This document shows positions 7,118-16,432 of a DNA stretch of 57,757 nucleotides, piece after piece (positions within the stretch are counted from its first letter, which is position 1; every line of letters begins with the position of its first letter). A program made the position numbers and the translations under genes. Origin of the DNA: Glaciecola sp965660815 (GTDB taxonomy: Bacteria > Pseudomonadota > Gammaproteobacteria > Enterobacterales > Alteromonadaceae); NCBI GenBank assembly GCA_965660815.1, contig CBFIBG010000018.1:1-57757 (forward strand). Direction: 5' to 3'. The notes under the pieces are model-generated. The model did no database searches. It was not told the DNA's origin and worked only from the letters and a program-made list of their open reading frames with translations.

Positions 7118-8530
7118 ATGAGTAATAAGTTTCAATTAAACCCTGTTGGTTGGATTTCTCAGCTATCACAGCTTGAACTCAACTTGCTGGAAAAATCAAC
7201 CACAGATGATTTATACAAGATTTTTAGAAATTGCTGTTTAGCGGTTTTAAACTCAGGCGTCGAGCAAGATGACGCCGAAGCACTATTTGCCAAGCACGAA
7301 GACTTTGAAGTCAAACTTGTGCGGCGTGAACGAGGAGTTAAAATTGAGCTCATTAATCCACCCGAAAGCGCTTTTGTTGATGGAAAACTAATAGCGGGTG
7401 CGCATGAACATATCTGCTCGGTGTTAAGAGACATGCTTTACATGAGCAGTAAGCACGGCGCTGAATTTGATTCTTCAAACCATAGAATTCGCACCTCGTT
7501 TGATGCCAGTGTTACCTCTCATGTAGTATTTGACATGATGCGTCACGCCAATGCATTAGGTGACTCTGAGCCTGCAAACATGGTTGTATGCTGGGGAGGA
7601 CACTCAATAGTCCCGGAAGAGTATCAATTTACTAAAGAAGTTGGATACGAACTTGGTCTGCGTGGAATGAATATATGCACAGGGTGCGGCCCCGGAGCAA
7701 TGAAGGGTCCTATGAAAGGTGCAGCAATTGGTCACGCCAAACAAAGAATTAAATTAGGGCGTTACTTAGGGATCACCGAACCGAGCATCATTGCAGCTGA
7801 GCCTCCCAATGCGATTGTTAACGAACTCATCATTATGCCCGACATTGAAAAACGACTGGAAGCTTTTGTTCGGATAGCCCATGGCATAGTGATCTTTCCA
7901 GGAGGGGTCGGCACCGCGGAAGAATTATTGTATCTGCTCGGCCTGCTACTAGAGGAATCGAATCAGGCACAAGTTATCCCTTTAATATTAACCGGACCAG
8001 AAAGTCGTCGGGAATACTTTGAAGCCATTGATGACTTCATTGCCAATTCGCTAGGTAAAAAAGCTCAGGATAAATATAGGATCGTACTAGGTGACGCCAA
8101 GAAAGTCGCTAGCGAAATGTCGAAATACATGCAAGACGTGCGCAGGTATAGAACTGAATCAGGCGACTCGTTTAACTTCAATTGGTCTTTAAATATTCCA
8201 AGAGATTTTCAGTTGCCATTCATACCCACTCATCAAACCATGAGCGCGTTAGATCTTAGCCTTTCACAACCAATTTCATCATTAGCCGCCAATCTGCGAA
8301 AATGTTTTTCTGGCATTGTAGCAGGGAATGTCAAAGCCGAAGGCATCGAGCAAATTAAACTAAGTGGCCCTTTTGAGATAAACGGAGATCCTAAGCTTAT
8401 GACATATATGGATACCCTGCTAGATTCTTTTAGCAAGCAAGGGCGTATGAAACTAAACGGGGCGAAGTACGAACCTTGTTACAAGGTAATTAATGCCGAC
8501 AAAGACTTAGAAAAAGTGATCAACTCATGA
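7118..8530 (+). CDS. ppnN: Nucleotide 5'-monophosphate nucleosidase PpnN (LOG family)
   Basis: Hydrolyses nucleotide monophosphates to base plus ribose 5-phosphate; the E. coli enzyme is stimulated by (p)ppGpp. 470 residues from the ATG at 7118, which has AAGGA 6 bases upstream; a TTG start 8 codons earlier is less likely. The N-terminal domain carries LRNC-like and RRERGVK(I)ELINPPE segments. The central Rossmann domain has the LOG signature PGGVGTAEE near residue 268, preceded by MKGAAIGHA. E. coli PpnN is 454 residues and also follows queF. Confidence 0.93.
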   Translation: MSNKFQLNPVGWISQLSQLELNLLEKSTTDDLYKIFRNCCLAVLNSGVEQDDAEALFAKHEDFEVKLVRRERGVKIELINPPESAFVDGKLIAGAHEHICSVLRDMLYMSSKHGAEFDSSNHRIRTSFDASVTSHVVFDMMRHANALGDSEPANMVVCWGGHSIVPEEYQFTKEVGYELGLRGMNICTGCGPGAMKGPMKGAAIGHAKQRIKLGRYLGITEPSIIAAEPPNAIVNELIIMPDIEKRLEAFVRIAHGIVIFPGGVGTAEELLYLLGLLLEESNQAQVIPLILTGPESRREYFEAIDDFIANSLGKKAQDKYRIVLGDAKKVASEMSKYMQDVRRYRTESGDSFNFNWSLNIPRDFQLPFIPTHQTMSALDLSLSQPISSLAANLRKCFSGIVAGNVKAEGIEQIKLSGPFEINGDPKLMTYMDTLLDSFSKQGRMKLNGAKYEPCYKVINADKDLEKVINS

Positions 8531-8786
8531 TCATGTAAAATTGGTCAAACCATTTAACCAATAATAAGTCTAAGTGATAATCGTTATTTAGGGTATATGT
8601 TGTATCTATGTTAATGTAAAATATAAGGACAATTTCGCGCATTGTATAAGTAGATTGGAAAGCAGGGCCTGCATTTTTTATTGTTAAGTCCAACAAACTA
8701 GCTTACAAGAAATCATACTTTGTAGGTCGCGTAATTTTTACTATTTTTACATCAACTCTAAATTTTCCTATTAACAAGGGACAGAA

Positions 8787-9794
8787 ATGACACAACAACG
8801 AATTACGGTAATACCTGGAGATGGTATCGGACCAGATATCGTTTCAGCAGCGATCCAGATTTTAGACAAAGCTGGTTGCGACTTTGCTTACGATTACGCA
8901 GATGCGGGGTTAATGGCTTTAGAAAATCATGGAGAGTTGTTACCAGAAGAAACTAAAGAACTAATTGCAAAGAATAAAGTTGCTCTTAAAGGACCTTTGA
9001 CTACCCCCGTGGGTGAAGGTTTTACATCCATCAATGTGAGTCTTAGAAAACACTTTCAGCTATATGCGAACCTTCGCCCAGTATTATCGTTTAACGGTAC
9101 CAAAGCGCGTTATGAAGACATAGACATTATCACTGTGCGTGAAAATACTCAGGGCATGTATTCTGGCTTGGGTCAGATTGTATCAGACGATGGCAATGAA
9201 GCAGAAGCCAAAAGTAAAATCACCCGCGATGGCGTTGAAAAAATTGTCGTATTTGCATACGAGTTAGCTCGCAGAGAAGGTCGCAAAAAAGTAACCGCTG
9301 TTCACAAAGCTAACATATTGAAGTCTACCTCAGGCTTGTTCCTAAAAGTGGCCAGAGAAGTGGGCGAGCGATACCCAGACATTGAGTCGTCAGAAATGAT
9401 CGTGGACAATTGCTGTATGCAGCTAGTAATGAATCCCCATCAGTTCGACGTCATTGTCACGACCAATTTGTTTGGCGATATACTATCTGACTTATGCGCA
9501 GGTTTAGTCGGTGGATTAGGAATGGCGCCAGGGGCTAATATCGGTCAAGACTGTGCAATATTCGAAGCAGTGCATGGCTCAGCGCCTGACATTGCGGGTA
9601 AAAACCTCGCTAACCCGACCTCTGTGATTTTAGCATCCGTTCAGATGTTAGAGTACCTTGGCATGGGCGATAAAGCTGAGAGAATTAGAAACGCTTTAAA
9701 AGACGTAATTGAATCTGGCGATAGGACCACTCGAGACCTTGGTGGAGAGCATGGCACTACAGACTTTACTCAAGCAGTTCTTGAAAGGCTATAA
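8787..9794 (+). CDS. NAD-dependent isocitrate dehydrogenase
   Basis: Oxidative decarboxylation of isocitrate to 2-oxoglutarate in the TCA cycle. At 335 residues it is of the short isocitrate/isopropylmalate dehydrogenase subclass. It has GDGIGP near the N-terminus, the substrate loop SINVSLRKHF with LYANLRP, the metal-binding stretch NLFGDILSDLCAGLVGGLG, and the NAD-binding EAVHGSAPDIAGKN. The S-x-N-x-x-L-R pattern fits isocitrate rather than isopropylmalate. The start follows AAGGGACAG. It is monocistronic with its own terminator. Tartrate/isopropylmalate dehydrogenases are the nearest alternative. Confidence 0.88.
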   Translation: MTQQRITVIPGDGIGPDIVSAAIQILDKAGCDFAYDYADAGLMALENHGELLPEETKELIAKNKVALKGPLTTPVGEGFTSINVSLRKHFQLYANLRPVLSFNGTKARYEDIDIITVRENTQGMYSGLGQIVSDDGNEAEAKSKITRDGVEKIVVFAYELARREGRKKVTAVHKANILKSTSGLFLKVAREVGERYPDIESSEMIVDNCCMQLVMNPHQFDVIVTTNLFGDILSDLCAGLVGGLGMAPGANIGQDCAIFEAVHGSAPDIAGKNLANPTSVILASVQMLEYLGMGDKAERIRNALKDVIESGDRTTRDLGGEHGTTDFTQAVLERL

Positions 9795-9814
9795 TTAACG
9801 GCGACTTCCATCCG

Positions 9815-9845
9815 AAAGCTCTTGTGGTTGCAAGAGCTTTTTTTC
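9815..9845 (+). terminator. Rho-independent terminator after the isocitrate dehydrogenase gene
   Basis: AAAGCTCTTG and its exact complement (10-bp stem, 6-base loop) run into a 7-T tract. It lies 20 bp past the stop and may also serve the opposing small gene. Confidence 0.9.
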
Positions 9846-9850
9846 GTCTA

Positions 9851-10084
9851 TCAATTTTCGAAACCCTCATATTTATTCGCCAGATCATCTAAATCGGATG
9901 CTGTGTAATCAAAACTGTTAGAAGTTAGTTCATAGCTTACCCTCACTTTATCCCTTCTTTCATAGAGTTTGGCTTTTACCTCATGCTCGCTCCAATGACT
10001 AAGCTCATTTAGAAAACGGTTCGCTTGAATGTGATTTGGAAACTGATAAGAAATTGAATTGATCATGAATGTACTCAAACTCAT
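9851..10084 (-). CDS. Small conserved-looking hypothetical protein
   Basis: 77 residues, acidic, no signal or membrane segment. It contains A-N-R-F-L-N-E-L near residue 20 and a C-terminal A-S-D-L-D-D-L-A-N. I know of similar short proteins in Alteromonas-type genomes but no function. A start at the internal ATG (10066, reading MINSISYQF) has a slightly better upstream sequence (GAGT) and may be the true one. It is convergent with isocitrate dehydrogenase and ends at that gene's terminator. Confidence 0.6.
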   Translation of the reverse strand: MSLSTFMINSISYQFPNHIQANRFLNELSHWSEHEVKAKLYERRDKVRVSYELTSNSFDYTASDLDDLANKYEGFEN

Positions 10085-10274
10085 TTATTTACAATAAGAT
10101 GCAATGGTTAAGGCAGTATCGACAGGAAATCTGTACCAAAATACAACTTATTTGGTTACGAATAATTCGCTATTCTGGCGTTGAATTTAATCAAACCGTA
10201 ATTTACACGTTAATTCAAAATAGTGTGAAACGTTTTTTTAATTTTTTATAACTAATACATTAAAAGGATTTTCT

Positions 10275-10613
10275 ATGAAACTTTCTAAATTATTTGCAAT
10301 TGGGACTTTAATTGCTTCATCCGCTTTGTTTATGTCTTCATCTGCCATTGCACAAACAGAGCTCTCTACAGACGAAATGTCTTCAGAACAGGCAGTAGTA
10401 TCAAAAGCCGCACTGGTTAACTTAAATACTGCAACGTCGGAGCAGCTTTCAAGTCTGCCAGGGTTAGGCAAGAAGAAAGCGGAAGCAATAATTAGCTATA
10501 GACAGCTTAATGGTAACTTCAATCAAAAAGAAGAATTAGTCAATGTTAAGGGCATAGGTTCAAAGCTACTATCAAAGCTCAGCCCGCTTGTTACTGTATC
10601 AAAACCAGAGTAA
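10275..10613 (+). CDS. ComEA-like helix-hairpin-helix DNA-binding protein, secreted
   Basis: 112 residues. The signal peptide is likely cleaved after S-A-I-A (residue 26). The mature part is almost only a tandem helix-hairpin-helix domain: VNLNTATSEQLSSLPGLGKKKAEAII and VKGIGSKLLSKL. ComEA proteins bind incoming double-stranded DNA in the periplasm during natural transformation. The protein lacks the transmembrane anchor of Gram-positive ComEA, as usual in gammaproteobacteria. The start follows AAAAGGA. It is followed by a strong bidirectional terminator. Confidence 0.87.
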   Translation: MKLSKLFAIGTLIASSALFMSSSAIAQTELSTDEMSSEQAVVSKAALVNLNTATSEQLSSLPGLGKKKAEAIISYRQLNGNFNQKEELVNVKGIGSKLLSKLSPLVTVSKPE

Positions 10614-10630
10614 TTTATGATGCACGAATC

Positions 10631-10658
10631 AAAAATGACACCTTAGGGTGTCATTTTT
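10631..10658. terminator. Bidirectional terminator between comEA-like gene and galU
   Basis: A 10-bp perfect stem (AAATGACACC / GGTGTCATTT) with a 4-base loop, with A/T tracts on both sides, so it works for both converging genes. Confidence 0.9.
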
Positions 10659-10675
10659 GTTCAATCGAATTCAGA

Positions 10676-11572
10676 TTATTCAGCTAGCAATTCTTTGATG
10701 AAAGTTTTGAATTCTTCACCAAGCTCTGGATGTCGAATTGCATACTCTATATTGGCTTTCATGTAACCCAGCTTAGAGCCGCAATCATGACTTTTCCCTT
10801 TCATGTAATATGCGTCTACCTGCTCATGTTCCATCAAACTGTCGATAGCATCGGTAAGTTGAATTTCACCGCCGGCCCCAGGCATGGTTTTACCAAGAAG
10901 ATCCCAGATTTTTTCTGAAAGCACATATCGGCCTACGACCGCAAGGTCAGATGGTGCATCTTCTAATGCAGGTTTTTCTACCATTTTATGAATTTTTGCA
11001 GATTCGCCTTGAGCTATGGATTTACCTTCAAGGTCAACAATACCGAACTTAGAAATGTCTTCCTGAGCAACTTGCTCTACCATTACCTGAGAGACTCGGC
11101 TGGTGTTAAACTTTGCTACCATATCCGCAAGATTATCTTTTTTAGGATTACTGGTAACATCGTCAATAATAACGTCGGGTAAAACGACCGCAAATGGGTT
11201 GTCACCGACTAACGGCAGAGCACATAATATCGCGTGCCCCAGCCCACTGGCCACACCTTGACGAACGTGCATAATGGTGACATCTTTAGGGCATATTTGT
11301 TGTACAGCTTCAAGCAGTTGACGTTTAACCCTTTTTTCTAAGGTAGCCTCTAATTCAAATGAGGTATCAAAATGGTTTTCGATGCTATTTTTACTGGCAT
11401 GAGTCACTAAAATTATTTCTTTTAGACCTGCTGCCACACATTCATTAACAACGTACTGAATAAGTGGTTTGTCAACAACTGGCAGCATTTCTTTTGGAAT
11501 TGCTTTCGTTGCTGGTAGCATTCTAGTTCCCAACCCAGCTACCGGTATGACTGCTTTTTTTACTTGACTCAT
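10676..11572 (-). CDS. galU: UTP-glucose-1-phosphate uridylyltransferase GalU
   Basis: Makes UDP-glucose from UTP and glucose 1-phosphate. 298 residues. The nucleotide-binding N-terminus reads AVIPVAGLGTRMLPATKAIPKEM (residues 7-28), with later VRQGVASGLGHAI, VVLPDVII (the metal-binding aspartate) and MVEKP. It lies 80 bp downstream of ugd in the same direction, so the two likely form a unit producing UDP-glucose and UDP-glucuronate. Both are expected precursors for the polysaccharide locus around 41-57 kb. Confidence 0.96.
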   Translation of the reverse strand: MSQVKKAVIPVAGLGTRMLPATKAIPKEMLPVVDKPLIQYVVNECVAAGLKEIILVTHASKNSIENHFDTSFELEATLEKRVKRQLLEAVQQICPKDVTIMHVRQGVASGLGHAILCALPLVGDNPFAVVLPDVIIDDVTSNPKKDNLADMVAKFNTSRVSQVMVEQVAQEDISKFGIVDLEGKSIAQGESAKIHKMVEKPALEDAPSDLAVVGRYVLSEKIWDLLGKTMPGAGGEIQLTDAIDSLMEHEQVDAYYMKGKSHDCGSKLGYMKANIEYAIRHPELGEEFKTFIKELLAE

Positions 11573-11652
11573 ATTTATCTTCCTAACTTTATGATTATTT
11601 TACAACTGAACAATATGGCTGTTTGGTCAACACAGCAATTTTATAATACGGT

Positions 11653-12996
11653 CTATATCACTGGATTAATAGACAAACCACGACCAATGGCGTAATAGCT
11701 TAATCCGTAATCGGACACAATGTTTGGCTCAAACAAGTTTCTGCCGTCGAAAATGACAGGATCTTTTATAGTATTTTTTATTTCTTCAAAGTCTGGGGCT
11801 CTGAATGACTGCCACTCGGTGCAAATCACCAAACAATCTGCGCCGTTTAACGTCGCTTCCTTCGTGCCCATTAGAGAAAGATCTGGACGACTTCCGTAAA
11901 TACGCTGAGTTTCCTCCATCGCTTCAGGATCGTATGCTTGAACGCGAGCGCCCTGCTCCCAAAGTTTTTCCATTAACACTCTGGAGGATGCTTCACGCAT
12001 ATCATCTGTATTGGGTTTAAAAGATAAGCCCCACAGTGCTATGGTTTTACCGCTTACATCGTTGTCGTAGTGACGCATTATGTAGTCAAAGAGCTTCTCT
12101 TTTTGCTGATAGTTCACCGCTTCAACCGATTGCAATACTTTTGCTTCGTAACCAACAGAAGTTGCGCTTCTGATAAGCGCCTGTACATCTTTTGGAAAAC
12201 ATGAACCGCCATAACCACAGCCAGGGTAAATGAACTGATAGCCAATTCTAGGATCGCTACCAATGCCTCTTCGAACATTTTCAATGTCTGCGCCAAACTT
12301 TTCGGCTAAATTCGACATTTCGTTCATAAAACTTATTTTTGTCGCCAACATGCAGTTGGCTGCGTATTTTGTGAGCTCTGCGCTTCTCACATCCATCACG
12401 ATTATTTTGTCGTGGTTACGATTAAATGGGGCATAGAGTTCGCGCAGCTTTTTCTCTGACTTCTCGCTTTTTGTGCCCAGTATGATTCTGTCAGGGCGCA
12501 TACAGTCATTCACCGCAGCACCTTCCTTAAGAAATTCTGGATTTGATACGACATCAAAACTCACTTCTTTTCCAGCGTGTTTCAATACTTCGTTCACTTT
12601 GGCAGTAACTTTGTCAGCCGTGCCCACAGGTACGGTTGATTTATTGATGATGATTTTATGCGATTGCATATGGGTTGCGATGCTACTGGCCACTGTTAAT
12701 ACATATTTTAAATCGGCAGAACCGTCTTCATCTGGCGGCGTGCCGACCGCTATAAATATAATTTCCCCATGCTCAATACCCGCTTTGGCATCTGTTGTGA
12801 AAGTGACTCTTCCCGCTTCAAAGTTAGCGTTTACTAAAGGCGTTAAACCTGGCTCATAGATAGGAATGATCCCTTTTTTTAAGTTATCAACTTTGGCTTG
12901 GTCCACATCAACGCATACTACGTCATGACCGACTTCTGCTAACACCGCTGCTTGGACCAACCCAACATATCCAATGCCAAAAACCGTTACTTTCAT
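11653..12996 (-). CDS. ugd: UDP-glucose 6-dehydrogenase
   Basis: Two-step NAD-dependent oxidation of UDP-glucose to UDP-glucuronate. 447 residues from the ATG at 12996, which has AAGGAAA at the right distance; 22 further codons upstream are open but not family sequence. The Rossmann motif G-I-G-Y-V-G-L sits at 7-13. The catalytic cysteine is residue 266 in GYGGSCFPKD, and the C-terminal domain has LWGLSFKPNTDD. The product is also the substrate of the glucuronate epimerase at 41215-42231. Confidence 0.96.
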   Translation of the reverse strand: MKVTVFGIGYVGLVQAAVLAEVGHDVVCVDVDQAKVDNLKKGIIPIYEPGLTPLVNANFEAGRVTFTTDAKAGIEHGEIIFIAVGTPPDEDGSADLKYVLTVASSIATHMQSHKIIINKSTVPVGTADKVTAKVNEVLKHAGKEVSFDVVSNPEFLKEGAAVNDCMRPDRIILGTKSEKSEKKLRELYAPFNRNHDKIIVMDVRSAELTKYAANCMLATKISFMNEMSNLAEKFGADIENVRRGIGSDPRIGYQFIYPGCGYGGSCFPKDVQALIRSATSVGYEAKVLQSVEAVNYQQKEKLFDYIMRHYDNDVSGKTIALWGLSFKPNTDDMREASSRVLMEKLWEQGARVQAYDPEAMEETQRIYGSRPDLSLMGTKEATLNGADCLVICTEWQSFRAPDFEEIKNTIKDPVIFDGRNLFEPNIVSDYGLSYYAIGRGLSINPVI

Positions 12997-13264
12997 GTAT
13001 TTTTCCTTTAAAACTAATTTGATAAACAGGTGAACATCTGGCGCGCATGAGAAACGGTACACAAATCTCGAACACAGCCTTAGAGTTTACTATTTAAAAA
13101 AATTAATAGAAACCATCAATTGTATAACATTATCGGTTTTTTAATCGCTTCCTTGATTACGATCTAATTAGAGTCCATGCAAAATGTTTTAAATTGTCAA
13201 TTAAACCTGAACACAGGCATAATGATGGATTGGTTGATAATAAAAATAATAAATGAGAAGTATT

Positions 13265-14758
13265 ATGGAAATAGAACGCACAAACGATACACGCTTTGTT
13301 GGACATCCTATGGGGTTGCTCACCCTAGCTGGCACAGAAATGTGGGAGCGCATGAGCTATTACGGTATGCGAGCTTTGCTTGTATTATTTATGGTCTTGG
13401 CATTAGAAGAAGGCGGCCTTGGATTAACGGTAGCCACCGCATCAGCAATTTATGGGCTGTATACGGGCGCGGTTTACTTTTTTGGACTTCCTGGTGGTTG
13501 GATTGCTGATCGGCTCATAGGCGGACAAAAAGCCGTTTTTTATGGTGGCATAATCATTATGATTGGCCATATTATCTTAGCCATTCCATCGTATTCAACG
13601 TTCTATATTGGACTTATATTCGTCGTAATTGGTACAGGCCTGCTCAAACCCAATATTGGCGCTATGGTCGGGCAGCTTTATTCACCAACCGATTCTCGTC
13701 GCGATAGCGCCTATACCATATATTATATGGGCATCAACATTGGCTCCCTGATTGGCTATGGCGTTTGTGGTTATTTGCAAGTCAATATGGGATACCATTG
13801 GGCATTTGGTGCCGCAGCGGTAGGCATGGGGATAGGATTAATTCAATACAAACTCACTTTAAAGAATATCGAAGGCGTTGCGGATAAACCCGTCGTTCCT
13901 TTATCCCCTCAAGCCGAAAAAAAGGCATACATAGCAATCATGGGCTTCGTAATTGCCCTATCACTCGCGGTAGTATTGATTTTTGCAGGGGTATTGGCAT
14001 TCGACCCAGTGGTTATTGCCAAACAAGTCGCTGTCGCCATTACCGGAATTTTCCTCTTATACTTTGCCTACATTTTTTTTGGTGGGAATTTAGACGATAA
14101 CGAGAAGCGAAGATTGGGCGCTTTATTTCTAATTTGCATTGCTTCCACCTGTTTTTGGGCCGGCTTTGAACAAGCGGGATCATCATTAAACCTGTTTGGG
14201 CAAGATTATACTCAGCGAATGATAGGCACCTTTGAAATTCCGCCAGCTTGGTTTCAATCTGCCAATTCAATTTTTATCATTATTCTTTCCCCTTTCTTTG
14301 CCTATATGTGGATGGCTCTAGGTAAACGCATGTTAGAACCTAGTTACAGCGTGAAGTGCGCTGTAGGCCTTATCATTATGGCCACTGGCTTTATCGTCAT
14401 GTTTTTTGCTGCCCAACTTGCTGCTTCTGGTCTTAAAGTCGCGCCCTATTGGCTGGTAGCGACATACTTTCTGCACACAGTTGGTGAATTGTGGCTCAGT
14501 CCGGTTGCATTAAGCGCAGTAAGCAAATTGTCTCCTCGGCGCTTCTCAGGTCAAATGATGGGCGTGTTTGTTCTTACCTATTCTATGGGCAGCATCATTG
14601 CAGGAATTTTTGCAGGAAATTTCGATCCTGAAAATGTTGACCAAATGCCGGGATTGTATTTGCAAATTACCTATTTCAGCATTGCGGTCGGCATCGTCCT
14701 TTTCTTGCTTTCATTCAAAACCAGTAAATGGGAAAAACTGGCCGAAAAGACCGAGTAA
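13265..14758 (+). CDS. POT family proton-coupled di/tripeptide transporter
   Basis: Inner-membrane symporter of the PTR2/POT family (DtpA-like), 497 residues with about 12-14 membrane segments. The family motif ExxER is at residues 25-29, followed by M-S-Y-Y-G, where F is usual for M30. The GLLKPNIGAMVGQLY segment and FYMGINIGS-like YYMGINIGSLIGY are also present. The start is the ATG at 13265, 5 bases after GAGAAG; the frame is open four codons further up. It is monocistronic. Confidence 0.92.
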   Translation: MEIERTNDTRFVGHPMGLLTLAGTEMWERMSYYGMRALLVLFMVLALEEGGLGLTVATASAIYGLYTGAVYFFGLPGGWIADRLIGGQKAVFYGGIIIMIGHIILAIPSYSTFYIGLIFVVIGTGLLKPNIGAMVGQLYSPTDSRRDSAYTIYYMGINIGSLIGYGVCGYLQVNMGYHWAFGAAAVGMGIGLIQYKLTLKNIEGVADKPVVPLSPQAEKKAYIAIMGFVIALSLAVVLIFAGVLAFDPVVIAKQVAVAITGIFLLYFAYIFFGGNLDDNEKRRLGALFLICIASTCFWAGFEQAGSSLNLFGQDYTQRMIGTFEIPPAWFQSANSIFIIILSPFFAYMWMALGKRMLEPSYSVKCAVGLIIMATGFIVMFFAAQLAASGLKVAPYWLVATYFLHTVGELWLSPVALSAVSKLSPRRFSGQMMGVFVLTYSMGSIIAGIFAGNFDPENVDQMPGLYLQITYFSIAVGIVLFLLSFKTSKWEKLAEKTE

Positions 14759-15094
14759 ACTATTAGTACTACATAGCCTTAAATGTAAACAAACTCTTTT
14801 ATAATGTTGCAGAGTGCTTCTCGTAAAACAGAAGCACTTTTTCGTTCGAGAATAAGTATAAGAGTAAACAATCTAACTTAAATCCCATGATAACGTTATG
14901 CTTTTAGTTAAGATTGTCTTGTCAGTTTGATAAAACGGCATTAGATAAAATAAGATGGCAAAAGAGAGATATATTTTATGTAAAGCACCAGATTAAAATA
15001 CTTGTACAGCCTTTATTTCATTGCGCACATGCTTTCTGTAAGAGATGAGCATAACTCAAAAATTAACTTCCTCTGATTCACATACGAGAAAATT
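14759..15094. other. Gene-free stretch between the peptide transporter and galE unit
   Basis: 336 bp. It holds the transporter terminator (14813-14843) and then an AT-rich leader for the DUF6170-like/galE unit. I see no further ORF, repeat or convincing operator. Confidence 0.5.
14813..14843 (+). terminator. Rho-independent terminator after the peptide transporter gene
   Basis: A 9-bp stem AGTGCTTCT/AGAAGCACT with an 8-base loop, followed by TTTTTCG. Confidence 0.88.
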
Positions 15095-15403
15095 TTGAAA
15101 ATATATACTTCCACAAAAAAAATTCCTGGTTTAGAAAATATGTCTATGACCGATAGAATGAATGTACTTGAGCAGGCATCAAACCGCATGACGGTACCCG
15201 AAAAAACGCTTTTGAATATAATAAAGCTTCTTGTGATTGTACCTGTCTTTGCATTGTTACTCAGAGTAGTCGAGTCATGGTGGTCATTAGCGTGGGCTGC
15301 TTTGATCTTATTACTTTACCCGTTGTTCGTAAAACCCATGCAATACTCGCTAAGTGCAAAATATATAAAGTTAGACAACGACGTTAAAAAGGATAAAGAA
15401 TGA
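15095..15403 (+). CDS. DUF6170-like small membrane protein
   Basis: 102 residues starting at a TTG with a GAGAA stretch upstream. The N-terminal IPGL segment and a helical cytoplasmic part (MTDRMNVLEQASNRM, VPEKTLLNI) precede two membrane segments (about 47-60 and 66-80). The pattern agrees with my memory of the DUF6170 family of Alteromonas-type bacteria; function unknown. Its stop overlaps the galE start (ATGA), so translation is coupled. Confidence 0.65.
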   Translation: MKIYTSTKKIPGLENMSMTDRMNVLEQASNRMTVPEKTLLNIIKLLVIVPVFALLLRVVESWWSLAWAALILLLYPLFVKPMQYSLSAKYIKLDNDVKKDKE

Positions 15404-16419
15404 AGTGTATATTGGTAACCGGCGGCAGTGGTTATATTGGAAGCCATACAGTAAGGCAGCTAATTGACCAAGACTATCAAGTAGTTGTGCTAGATAATTT
15501 TTCAAATTCAACCGCTGAGTCGCTTAACCGAGTGGCCAAAATTACGGGTAAAAGCTGCGATTTAATTGAGGGCGATATTCGAGACACTGCATGCCTCAAT
15601 AAAATCTTTACTGACTATTCTGTCGATGCAGTCATTCACTTTGCTGGATTAAAAGCCGTGGGTGAATCGGTGGAGCAACCATTAAAATATTATGAAAATA
15701 ACGTGTATGGCAGCTTAAATCTTTGCAAATGCATGTCCGAGCACGGCGTAAAAAATATTGTATTCAGTTCATCGGCTACCGTATATGGAGACCCGGTAGA
15801 ACTGCCATTACATGAAAATCTGCCGACAGGAACGCCCACCAATCCTTATGGTATGTCTAAGCTAATGGTTGAGTTAATGCTGACTGATTTGCAAAAAGCC
15901 GACCCGGAATGGAATATAGTGCTGCTGAGATACTTTAATCCCGTTGGCGCGCACGAATCAGGAACAATTGGAGAGGATCCAAACGGTATACCTAACAACT
16001 TGATGCCGTTTATTACTCAAGTAGCGACTGGTAAAAGAGAATATCTAAGTGTATTTGGAGATGACTACGACACGCCGGATGGGACAGGTGTTAGGGATTA
16101 CATTCATGTAGAAGATTTAGCTGAAGGTCATTTAAAGGCATTGGCAAAAATTGAACAAAAAACTGGTTTATTTACTTGTAATTTGGGCACCGGACAAGGA
16201 TACAGCGTACTTGAAATGGTAAAAGCCTTTGAAAAAGCAAGCGGCAAAGAAGTCCCATACAAAATCGCACCTCGACGCAGCGGTGATGTTGCCTCATGCT
16301 ACGCGGACCCAGCACTGGCCGCGAATGAACTCAACTGGACAGCCAAGAAAGGTCTTGACCAAATGTGTGAAGATTCGTGGAAATGGCAAAATAACAACCC
16401 AGATGGCTATCCTAAGTGA
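15400..16419 (+). CDS. galE: UDP-glucose 4-epimerase GalE
   Basis: Interconverts UDP-glucose and UDP-galactose. 339 residues with G-G-S-G-Y-I-G (8-14), the catalytic pair Tyr150 and Lys154 in NPYGMSK, and the RYFNPVGAH and GTGVRDYIHVEDLA segments that distinguish GalE from other sugar epimerases. It overlaps the preceding small gene by 4 bp. It gives UDP-galactose for the polysaccharide genes in the window; leloir-pathway neighbours (galK, galT) are absent. Confidence 0.95.
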   Translation: MKCILVTGGSGYIGSHTVRQLIDQDYQVVVLDNFSNSTAESLNRVAKITGKSCDLIEGDIRDTACLNKIFTDYSVDAVIHFAGLKAVGESVEQPLKYYENNVYGSLNLCKCMSEHGVKNIVFSSSATVYGDPVELPLHENLPTGTPTNPYGMSKLMVELMLTDLQKADPEWNIVLLRYFNPVGAHESGTIGEDPNGIPNNLMPFITQVATGKREYLSVFGDDYDTPDGTGVRDYIHVEDLAEGHLKALAKIEQKTGLFTCNLGTGQGYSVLEMVKAFEKASGKEVPYKIAPRRSGDVASCYADPALAANELNWTAKKGLDQMCEDSWKWQNNNPDGYPK

Positions 16420-16426
16420 TAGCCAT
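16403..16426. terminator. Hairpin spanning the galE stop, between galE and mlaA
   Basis: A 9-bp perfect stem (ATGGCTATC/GATAGCCAT) with a 6-base loop that contains the start of the galE stop codon. There is no strong T-run on either strand, so it may attenuate or terminate weakly between the two converging genes. Confidence 0.45.
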
Positions 16427-16432
16427 TAGCGA

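Noticed and set aside
8576..8587. Fur-box-like GATAATCGTTAT before isocitrate dehydrogenase
   Set aside because: Only about half of the 19-bp consensus is present, and AT-rich intergenic DNA gives such matches easily.
10069..10251. 60-codon plus-strand ORF between the small hypothetical gene and the ComEA-like gene
   Set aside because: AT-rich intergenic DNA, overlaps the start of the opposing small gene and has no ribosome binding site.
13177..13509. 110-codon plus-strand ORF
   Set aside because: Shadow of the peptide transporter N-terminus in another frame.
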